Part shown: positions 1-4,995 of the stretch, in pieces
How the letters are laid out: the number at the start of each line of letters is the position of its first letter
Numbering within the stretch: the first letter of the stretch is position 1
Origin: Lachnospiraceae bacterium
GTDB taxonomy: Bacteria > Bacillota_A > Clostridia > Lachnospirales > Lachnospiraceae
Reading direction: 5' to 3'
DNA: 5,599 bases
Assembly (NCBI GenBank): GCA_031262285.1
Contig: JAISHZ010000188.1
Location: 1 to 5,599, forward strand
Made by a program: the position numbers and the translations under genes
Notes under the pieces: generated by a model
What the model was told of the DNA's origin: nothing
The model's database searches: none
Seen by the model: only the letters and a program-made list of their open reading frames with translations

Positions 1-352
1 ATAGGTATCGCCATTCTTCCTCCACCATCTCTTTTGGAAACAGCTTTGCTTTTCCCTTGATTTGCTTATGACAGTGGAAACATACATCATCCACCTCGCG
101 CGCAAAGTAATCGTAGTAATTTTTTGAACTGTCCATTACGATCGCGTAGGTTCCAGCTTCACCACTTCGTAACTTGGCGAATCGATTCACGCCGTTACGT
201 TCCTTTACCAGACGCTTTGCCTCATCACGCGTCAGATTTTCACCAAACAGGTAGTACTCATCGATCATACCGCCTTTATCATGACTTTTACTGTCCGTAC
301 ACTCATCGTCTTGTCCTGTTTTTATGAAGATTCGAACCCAGAAATAATTCAT
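1..352 (-). CDS. Unrecognised phage protein with CxxC motif, N-terminal part (runs off left edge)
   Basis: The minus strand is open from the ATG at 350-352 to the window edge, giving 117 codons with no stop, so the C-terminus lies outside. I do not recognise the family. Visible features are an aromatic start (MNYFWVRIFIKTG), the segment GGMIDEYYLFGENLTRDEAKRLV at residues 27-49, the stretch GTYAIVMDSS near residues 68-76, and CFHCHKQIKGKAKLFP from residue 91. C91 and C94 form a CxxC pair that could be half of a zinc ribbon whose second pair is off-window; this is inference. The gene follows the PAPS-reductase-like stop after 23 bases and has the same strand and spacing style, so it is probably part of the same transcription unit. 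An in-frame ATG at 368-370 is an alternative start. It has a weak GGAAGA nine bases upstream, while the 352 start has only an AGG about 12 bases upstream. Reading frame is well supported, exact start uncertain. Confidence 0.75.
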   Translation of the reverse strand, partial: MNYFWVRIFIKTGQDDECTDSKSHDKGGMIDEYYLFGENLTRDEAKRLVKERNGVNRFAKLRSGEAGTYAIVMDSSKNYYDYFAREVDDVCFHCHKQIKGKAKLFPKEMVEEEWRYL

Positions 353-375
353 TGTTTTTATGAACCTCATTGAAT

Positions 376-1509
376 TTATTCTTCCATGTAGTCCATTAAC
401 GTCATTTGGCGTATTGACGGATCAATTTTCCCAAACCGTTTTTCGTAATTTCTTTTGCTTTTGTACTCGTTATACTGCTTACGGTACCTGTAGCTATCAC
501 CAAACACGTTCCATGCTGCTGTCACAAGATTAGGCTCATATGGTCGTATCTTTTCCAAATCAGAGACCGCTTTGGATGAAATGGAGCAACCGCAGCACCC
601 AGTGCGAGTAAGACCATACACCTCATACGCATCCGAATATCGGATCTTGTAAGTGTCCTTGTACCATTTCTTGTCTTTGTCAGAAACATAGTACAGTGGA
701 CGCAAACGATATTTGCCATCATCCTGCTCATAGAAACACATCGTCGCGTTGTTATCATTGATTTTTTTTGGTACAGATCGCATACCTCCTTCATCCCGGC
801 GTTCACCTGTTATGATCAAATCAAACGGTTCTTGCACTTTATGAGCGATGTATTTTTTGCAGTAGTCGCAGCATTTGTTGCTGATCTTGAAAGGAATCGG
901 GTTGTCGATGATAAAATCAAGCAAATATGGTGACGAGTTGATTACAAGCTGTATGTCTGGTCTTGGCTCACCGGCAGAATTGCAGCAACATAGAAAATTG
1001 ATTTCCGACTCACACCCCGGATAGCGCTCTTTTAGTTCTGCTCGCTTAGCTGCCTTGTCTTCTGCATCAGCGTATTCAGCGGAGATCGATAGAGGAATGT
1101 TTTTCTTTTGGACTCCATCAAGACCGCTTGATACAATCTTAGAGATAAACGGAAGTCCATGTTCACGCGTAGCCTGCACTATATTCTTTGCCGGTCGATG
1201 CTCTGTGATCGTAACGCCATAGAGTTTTTCCATGTCTTTGACGTGACGCTTTATAGCCTCCATTTCCAACCCTGTGTTAAAAAAGCAATATGAGACAGGC
1301 GGCAGATCAAGCATTTCACGTGCCGATTCGATTAAGTGCAGCATGATGTCGCTATCGCTTCCGCCGGAGTAAGAACAAATCGCATTAGGATATTGGTACA
1401 ATTTTGTACCGATGATTGATCTAATTGTGCTAAACTTAGTCGGCGAATCATAATCGGCGTATGCTGGTCTATCCGTGTACACTCGACTTTTGAAAGTTTC
1501 TTTTGCCAT
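376..1509 (-). CDS. Phosphoadenosine phosphosulfate reductase family protein (PP-loop ATP pyrophosphatase fold)
   Basis: This 377-residue protein carries the PP-loop signature SYSGGSDSD at residues 46-54, which binds ATP or an adenylyl-sulfate in the PAPS reductase / adenine-nucleotide alpha-hydrolase superfamily. A second family-like segment, TGERRDEGGMR, sits at about residues 234-244. Cysteines are clustered: C166, C174-C176, the pair C213/C214 with C217 (NKCCDYCKK), and C305/C306/C308 (TGCCGCS). Such clusters suggest an iron-sulfur cluster or zinc, but no ligand can be proven here. Phages often carry members of this family; their substrates are mostly unknown, and true sulfate assimilation is unlikely. 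DndC, the DNA phosphorothioation enzyme, belongs to the same superfamily, so a nucleic-acid sulfur or nucleotide role is conceivable but only inference. The last residues, RQMTLMDYMEE, resemble a degenerate clamp-binding tail. ATG start with a GAGG at 1518-1521; the start is 3 bases past the DUF3850 stop, implying translational coupling. Confidence 0.88.
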   Translation of the reverse strand: MAKETFKSRVYTDRPAYADYDSPTKFSTIRSIIGTKLYQYPNAICSYSGGSDSDIMLHLIESAREMLDLPPVSYCFFNTGLEMEAIKRHVKDMEKLYGVTITEHRPAKNIVQATREHGLPFISKIVSSGLDGVQKKNIPLSISAEYADAEDKAAKRAELKERYPGCESEINFLCCCNSAGEPRPDIQLVINSSPYLLDFIIDNPIPFKISNKCCDYCKKYIAHKVQEPFDLIITGERRDEGGMRSVPKKINDNNATMCFYEQDDGKYRLRPLYYVSDKDKKWYKDTYKIRYSDAYEVYGLTRTGCCGCSISSKAVSDLEKIRPYEPNLVTAAWNVFGDSYRYRKQYNEYKSKRNYEKRFGKIDPSIRQMTLMDYMEE

Positions 1510-1512
1510 AAC

Positions 1513-1791
1513 TCATTCCTCATCCAAATATTTTGCTTCCCACGGGACGGAATAAAAAAGACTGATGATGCAGTAATCTTGATCAAGTCCAAAACATTCC
1601 GCGTTGCGAAGTATATATCCTGCTTTCGCAGTAACAACACTTCCAGTGAATCCAAGATGGTCATCCCATTCGCGAAGCAGTAAGACATCACCTTCCGCAT
1701 ATGGTCTATCATCTTTCCTGATCTCGAATGTTTTTCTGCCTAGTTTCAACTCTTTGAAATATTCCGGCTTAACTTTAAGATTGTGAACCAT
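1513..1791 (-). CDS. DUF3850 domain protein (ASCH/PUA-like fold)
   Basis: This 92-residue protein matches the DUF3850 pattern across its whole length. The N-terminal segment LKVKPEYFKELKLGRKTFEI is followed by RKDDRPYAEGD (residues 25-35) and LLLREWD (residues 37-43), then GFTGSVVTAKAGYIL and a C-terminal strand DYCIISLF. DUF3850 proteins are small, single-domain relatives of the ASCH/PUA-like fold. That fold is associated with RNA or modified-nucleotide binding, but the specific role in phages is not established. The ATG is preceded by GGGGAGGG at 1797-1804, which itself overlaps the stop codon of the upstream 94-residue gene, so the two genes are separated by only 12 bases. It is part of the same minus-strand operon. 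Family assignment rests on the recalled motif pattern; function is unassigned. Confidence 0.87.
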   Translation of the reverse strand: MVHNLKVKPEYFKELKLGRKTFEIRKDDRPYAEGDVLLLREWDDHLGFTGSVVTAKAGYILRNAECFGLDQDYCIISLFYSVPWEAKYLDEE

Positions 1792-1803
1792 CTTAACCCT
1801 CCC

Positions 1804-2088
1804 CTAGTTTTTCTCATCTTGAAACAAGGACATCTGACCATCTTGAGAATCATCACACCGCATTTTTTCAAGGTCTTCATAGAACTCCATCACCGCTATC
1901 ATGATTTTATTAGCAAGCTTTTTGTATGGATTTTTGAGTTTATCGATCTGTTTGTACGCCTTTTTGCTTTCGTACGCGAGCTTTTCAAACTTCGCATCTC
2001 CAAGCTTGCTGAAGCCGAATGTTTTCATAAATGACCACACATAAACCATGATTTTATGAACGCATGATTTGCTATCTTCATCACTCAT
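1804..2088 (-). CDS. Small unrecognised phage protein with C-terminal sliding-clamp-like motif
   Basis: I do not recognise a family for this 94-residue protein. It is rich in lysine and aromatic residues and looks mostly alpha-helical, with a basic middle (about residues 40-62, KKAYKQIDKLKNPYKKLANK) and an acidic tail. Residues 85-89 are QMSLF, followed by QDEKN to the end. This fits the consensus of bacterial beta-clamp-binding pentapeptides (QL[SD]LF), and a flexible C-terminal end is a usual place for one. Its start overlaps the rusA stop in an ATGA arrangement (2085-2088), and a nine-base perfect Shine-Dalgarno GGAGGTGAT lies at 2092-2100, so it is translated directly after RusA. The neighbourhood suggests a role in phage DNA replication or recombination, possibly recruiting host DnaN. 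That role is inference. Confidence 0.82.
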   Translation of the reverse strand: MSDEDSKSCVHKIMVYVWSFMKTFGFSKLGDAKFEKLAYESKKAYKQIDKLKNPYKKLANKIMIAVMEFYEDLEKMRCDDSQDGQMSLFQDEKN

Positions 2089-2483
2089 CCGATCACCTCC
2101 AGCTTGATGTATATCCCTGTCTTTTCCGCGTAAAACTTCTCGATGATTTCGCTTGCTACCTGTGCATCGTTTTTATAAAACCCGAGTTCCTCCATCACGT
2201 CTTTTAGCATTTTTGTAAGATTGTCCGTGTCCGGCTTAGTAGTTTTGTACTCGCCATCTGCATGACCGCTAGTTACCGGGAAAAGCCATTTGCAGATCAA
2301 GCGCAGCGCCCCTTCAATCGGTTGCTCAGGAGCGAGAGTAGATAAATGCGCTCTTAGCTTTGCCCTAGCCTCTTTGAGTTCCTGCGGTTCGTAGAACTTA
2401 GGCTTTCCACCAACAACCGTTACCTTCTTTTGTTGGTGCGTGATCGTTGGCGGGATCATTGGCAGAAAAAACTCAATTGTCAA
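2085..2483 (-). CDS. rusA: RusA family crossover junction endodeoxyribonuclease (Holliday junction resolvase)
   Basis: RusA enzymes are homodimeric, Mg2+-dependent nucleases that cut four-way DNA junctions made during phage replication and recombination. This 132-residue protein has the family length and the diagnostic segment KPDTDNLTK at residues 83-91, giving the paired catalytic aspartates D85 and D87 and the conserved K91. They are followed by GFYKNDAQV, with D106 in the place of the third essential aspartate. The usual DD of this motif is ND here, but the residue equivalent to the essential aspartate of E. coli RusA appears retained. The N-terminus FFLPMIPPTITHQQKK is also typical. The start codon is TTG at 2481-2483, chosen because AAAGGAGG lies at 2490-2497 with six bases spacing; the next in-frame ATG (residue 9) has no such site and would remove conserved residues. 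The gene follows the long non-coding interval, so it heads the downstream gene set. Confidence 0.93.
   Translation of the reverse strand: MTIEFFLPMIPPTITHQQKKVTVVGGKPKFYEPQELKEARAKLRAHLSTLAPEQPIEGALRLICKWLFPVTSGHADGEYKTTKPDTDNLTKMLKDVMEELGFYKNDAQVASEIIEKFYAEKTGIYIKLEVIG
2092..2100 (-). promoter_or_regulatory. Extended ribosome binding site of the 94-residue gene
   Basis: The minus strand reads GGAGGTGAT directly before the ATG at 2086-2088. It is a nine-base match to the 16S rRNA 3' end and is located inside the end of rusA. It supports both the start and strong translation of this small unrecognised protein. Confidence 0.85.
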
Positions 2484-2489
2484 ACTTTT

Positions 2490-2497
2490 CCTCCTTT
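2490..2497 (-). promoter_or_regulatory. Ribosome binding site deciding the TTG start of rusA
   Basis: The minus strand reads AAAGGAGG, then six bases, then TTG. It is a near-perfect Shine-Dalgarno and is the reason the TTG is chosen over the internal ATG. It lies only about six bases past the end of the long inverted repeat, so folding of that repeat in an mRNA could affect access to this site. Confidence 0.85.
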
Positions 2498-2503
2498 CTT
2501 CTC

Positions 2504-2619
2504 TCTGTCCGTATCCGGGCGCTTGTCACATCATGTGTGGGGTAGGGGGACAAGGGGTTATTCAATACCCCTTGTCCCTACCGCCCCCACACGTGACGTG
2601 GACGAAGGACACGGACAAA
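2504..2619. repeat. Long imperfect inverted repeat with 12-bp perfect inner stem
   Basis: The inner part is a perfect 12-bp stem: GGGACAAGGGGT at 2547-2558 and ACCCCTTGTCCC at 2567-2578, with the eight-base loop TATTCAAT. Outside this, the left arm (2504-2558) and the reverse complement of the right arm (2567-2619) keep matching with small bulges. Matching blocks include GGTA/TACC, TGTGTGGGG/CCCCACACG, and the outermost block TGTCCGTATCC against TGTCCGTGTCC (one difference). Total span is about 116 bases. The arms are G-rich on the left and C-rich on the right, unlike the flanking AT-rich DNA. Neither end is followed by a T run, which argues against a rho-independent terminator. It could extrude as a cruciform or fold in RNA. 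Confidence 0.85.
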
Positions 2620-2638
2620 AATATATATTTATATATAA
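2617..2638. other. 22-base A/T-only tract, possible DNA unwinding element
   Basis: Every base from 2617 to 2638 is A or T, mostly alternating (ATATATATTTATATATAA), so this is a spot of low duplex stability. It sits between the long inverted repeat and the direct-repeat hairpin and is flanked by GGACAA boxes on both sides. This placement is what makes an origin reading plausible. On sequence alone it could also be simple AT-rich spacer. Confidence 0.5.
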
Positions 2639-2641
2639 GTC

Positions 2642-2670
2642 TTTGTCCCTCATTTTGTCCCTCGGACAAA
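2642..2670. repeat. Tandem TTTGTCCCT repeats and small perfect hairpin
   Basis: TTTGTCCCT occurs at 2642-2650 and again at 2654-2662. The second copy also forms a perfect 7-bp stem with GGACAAA at 2664-2670 around a three-base loop (CTC). The first copy could instead pair with the same GGACAAA, so two alternative hairpins are possible. No poly-T follows on either strand, so it is not a standard terminator. Confidence 0.75.
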
Positions 2671-2775
2671 CACTAAAACATTCAGTCATTGACCTATAAT
2701 ATTATGTGTTTACAATGTGTTTTGTACTTAATCCACACCAATACAATAAGTCAATTTCGAACACTTTGAGTTTAG

Positions 2776-4995
2776 TTATTCGGTATTCTCGGCGTGTATT
2801 TTCTTGCGTATGGTATTGTCGCTTTTTTCGATAAAGTAATTACCATTCGCATACATGCGTCGTCGCGCTGTTTTAATGGAAACACCCAACATTTCAGCAA
2901 CGTCACTCAATGTAGGAGGTGCACCGAAGTTGCAATTGAGAACAGCATTTTCAAATGCTATATCACCTGCTTTTTGTCTCTTTTCAACATTTTTTTGATT
3001 GTTAATTGCACCTTTCTTCCACGGAACCAGCACTGATTCCGGCGCGATGTCCGATAAAGCTCCGGTCTGGTCGACTTTATGGATTGGATAATCAAACCAC
3101 ACATCCACCGGGTCGAACTTCGGGAACTCTCGAAGCGTTCCTTCGACGCGCCAAGCTGTCTTCGTTTTTTCTTTCTCTTTTGCTTTCGATATTTGGTTTT
3201 CAAGGTGCGCGTATTGTGATGTTGAAAGCTTCTTTTTGCAGTATTCAAGCATTCTGAATTGGCTGCACATGTCGTCTTGTGAGACATCATCTTCCCAGTC
3301 ATCAAAAAATTCGTTTAGTACATCCGTACATGCAAGACAGGTAGATTGATTCACTTGTTGCTCATAAATTTCTTTCGTTAGTTCCAGTTCGATCAAATCG
3401 AGCAGCGCGTCCGGATCTCGAGCGAACACGCCGTAGCCGGATGCGCGATCCATTGATCGCTTAGATCCTTGTGAGCCTTTTGAGTGGTGGTGGCAATAAA
3501 TCACCGCACACCCTAACTCGGTACATACTTTGTCGAACTGATTACAAAACGCTGCCATCTGATCCGCACTGTTCTCGTCGCCGGTAATGACCTTGTAGAT
3601 CGGGTCAATGACGATCGCGACGTAATCCTTTTTAGCTGCCCGGCGGATTAGCTTCGGAGCCAATTTGTCCATTGGTATCGACTTTCCACGCAGGTTCCAG
3701 ATATCAACATTCTTAATGTTTTGTGGTGCATAGGACTTCTCATACACATCTTTGAAACGATGCAAGCAGCTGGCGCGATCAAGTTCTAGGTTGACGTATA
3801 GTACCTTCCCTTTCGCGCAATGGAATCCAAGCCACTTCCTGCCTTCTGCGATGGAAATACATAGCTCAATGAGTGCAAAGGACTTTCCAGCCTTGCTGGG
3901 CCCTGCAAGGAGCATCTTATGACCTTTGCGTAGTACGTTCTCAATGAGAGGTTCAGACAGATCAGGTAAGCAATCCCAAACACTGCTTAAGTTCTCCGGT
4001 TCCGGTAGATCGTCATTGATTCCTTCGATCCATTCGTACCATTCGTTCCATGATGCTTTTCCGATGTTTGTGTCTACGATAAATTGCTTTTTACCGTTAC
4101 GTATGACACCGGGCATACGAGAAAGCCTTGACGGGTTTCGGTTCGCTTGATCTACTTTGAGACCGTTTTTACTGCATACGTTGTACAAATAATCAACTCT
4201 TTGGCGATACTCTTGATAATCTGACGCATCTACACGCACAACGGCGTGTAAGCTCTTGCCTCCACTATGGACTAAGCATGCTACTGGCAACTCCAGTTCT
4301 CTTACGAGGGCGTTCTGTTTTTCGATTTCAAGTTCATCTGATTCCACAAGTGCATATTTGTATTCCGTAACGTTTTCGTTCTTTACGCCTTTCCCATCAA
4401 GCGGGTTGAATCTGATCCATGCACCTGCCTCTTTTTTATAATCCCCGACAACCTCGCATATGTCTTTAGATTTAACGAGTAACTGTATTAACTGGCCGGC
4501 AGTACGATCAAAAAGACCTTTGTCTGGAAGATACTTGCCGTCTTTTTCGTAGGAATGTGTAACGTATCCTACTAATTCTGTCGAGTCGTAAAGTGTTTCA
4601 ATGTATCGAATCAACTCTCTTTTTGGATCCCAGTTAACTGGTTCCTGTATCTCTTTTTCTTCGATCCAATTCTTATCAACAATGATATGTTCGTCTTTTT
4701 CAATGACATCGTTCCAGTCAAGCTCGTGTGCGTTTTCTTTCGGATTCCAACCGTTTTCTTTGGCTAGCTGCGTTATGGTAGCTCCCGTCACCGGCGTCCC
4801 GGCTCCGTTAAAGCCATTCCATTTCCGTAGGCACTCACCCGGCTTGTAGCGCTTGTCCGACCGGCTCCAAGCATCCCAGTCTTCGGGGCGGAATCCTTCC
4901 TGCTTTAGCGCCATGCCGACATTAAGCCACTCCTGATAACTTAAACTCCCCGGCGGTATGTATGGCAGTAGTTTTAACAGATCAAATTTCTCCAT
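2776..4995 (-). CDS. Phage primase-helicase: PriCT-2, AEP-like primase, AAA ATPase and C-terminal HTH
   Basis: This 739-residue protein combines priming and helicase modules for phage DNA replication. Residues 20-83 form a PriCT-2 domain (EWLNVGMALKQEG, DAWSRSD, a Trp-containing KW, GATITQLAKENGW). Residues about 120-315 look like an archaeo-eukaryotic primase core: LVESDEL at 216-222 as the acidic motif I, SGGKSLH at 244-250 with H250 as motif II, and VDQANRNPSRLSRMPG from 281 with D282 as motif III. Residues about 345-545 are a RecA-like ATPase with Walker A GPSKAGKS (365-372), Walker B AIVIDP (460-465) and the VIYCHHHSKG motif (498-507). A lysine-rich linker follows, then a helix-turn-helix near residues 694-722 (TLSDVAEMLGVSIKTARRRM). 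The ATG at 4993-4995 is chosen because GGAGGT lies at 5000-5005; an in-frame ATG at 5053-5055 adds 20 residues but lacks a ribosome site and lies deeper in the helicase gene. The start overlaps the helicase stop by 14 bases. Confidence 0.92.
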   Translation of the reverse strand: MEKFDLLKLLPYIPPGSLSYQEWLNVGMALKQEGFRPEDWDAWSRSDKRYKPGECLRKWNGFNGAGTPVTGATITQLAKENGWNPKENAHELDWNDVIEKDEHIIVDKNWIEEKEIQEPVNWDPKRELIRYIETLYDSTELVGYVTHSYEKDGKYLPDKGLFDRTAGQLIQLLVKSKDICEVVGDYKKEAGAWIRFNPLDGKGVKNENVTEYKYALVESDELEIEKQNALVRELELPVACLVHSGGKSLHAVVRVDASDYQEYRQRVDYLYNVCSKNGLKVDQANRNPSRLSRMPGVIRNGKKQFIVDTNIGKASWNEWYEWIEGINDDLPEPENLSSVWDCLPDLSEPLIENVLRKGHKMLLAGPSKAGKSFALIELCISIAEGRKWLGFHCAKGKVLYVNLELDRASCLHRFKDVYEKSYAPQNIKNVDIWNLRGKSIPMDKLAPKLIRRAAKKDYVAIVIDPIYKVITGDENSADQMAAFCNQFDKVCTELGCAVIYCHHHSKGSQGSKRSMDRASGYGVFARDPDALLDLIELELTKEIYEQQVNQSTCLACTDVLNEFFDDWEDDVSQDDMCSQFRMLEYCKKKLSTSQYAHLENQISKAKEKEKTKTAWRVEGTLREFPKFDPVDVWFDYPIHKVDQTGALSDIAPESVLVPWKKGAINNQKNVEKRQKAGDIAFENAVLNCNFGAPPTLSDVAEMLGVSIKTARRRMYANGNYFIEKSDNTIRKKIHAENTE

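Larger units (their letters stand above)
2546..2670. repeat. Cluster of GGACAA (TTGTCC) boxes
   Basis: Six copies fall within 125 bases. On the plus strand: GGGGACAAG at 2546-2554, CGGACAAA at 2612-2619 and CGGACAAA at 2663-2670. On the minus strand: AGGGACAAG at 2571-2579, AGGGACAAA at 2642-2650 and AGGGACAAA at 2654-2662. A weaker copy, CGGACAG on the minus strand, lies near 2505-2511. The two identical minus-strand copies are exactly 12 bases apart, roughly one helical turn, as expected for a protein-binding iteron array. The binding protein is unknown; the helix-turn-helix at the C-terminus of the adjacent primase-helicase is a candidate by inference. Confidence 0.7.
2484..2775. other. 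Non-coding interval: candidate phage replication origin or rusA leader
   Basis: These 292 bases separate the primase-helicase stop from the rusA start and carry no credible gene on either strand. They hold, from left to right: the rusA ribosome binding site, a long imperfect inverted repeat (2504-2619), a 22-base pure A/T tract (2617-2638), two identical nine-base direct repeats and a small perfect hairpin (2642-2670), then about 105 bases of AT-rich sequence with no structure I can name. Six GGACAA boxes occur in both orientations. Iteron-like boxes plus an AT-rich element next to a primase-helicase gene are what a theta-type phage origin can look like. No T-tract follows either hairpin on either strand, so an intrinsic terminator is unlikely. 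The origin role is inference; a structured 5' leader for rusA is the alternative. Confidence 0.55.

Noticed and set aside
124..327. Plus-strand 67-codon open frame
   Set aside because: It is antisense to the left-edge minus-strand gene, whose frame gives a far more protein-like sequence.
1332..1712. Minus-strand 126-codon open frame overlapping the DUF3850 and PAPS-reductase-like genes
   Set aside because: It is an alternative-frame shadow of two well-supported genes and shows no recognisable domain.
2547..2578. Inner 12-bp hairpin as a rho-independent terminator after the primase gene
   Set aside because: Neither strand has a run of T after the stem; it is followed by CCTACCCC on the minus strand and TACCGCCC on the plus strand.
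2430..2699. Plus-strand open frames of 89 and 78 codons over the non-coding interval
   Set aside because: They run through the rusA start, the long inverted repeat and the A/T tract, encode low-complexity Ser/Pro/Leu-rich peptides, and point against every other gene.
2695..2700. Plus-strand TATAAT hexamer as a promoter
   Set aside because: No -35-like hexamer lies 16-18 bases upstream, and it would drive transcription antisense to the primase gene; AT-rich DNA gives such matches by chance.
2726..2754. Minus-strand promoter with TTGACT at 2749-2754
   Set aside because: At 17-base spacing the -10 is TTAAGT, only three of six matches to TATAAT. It could be a weak promoter but cannot be supported.
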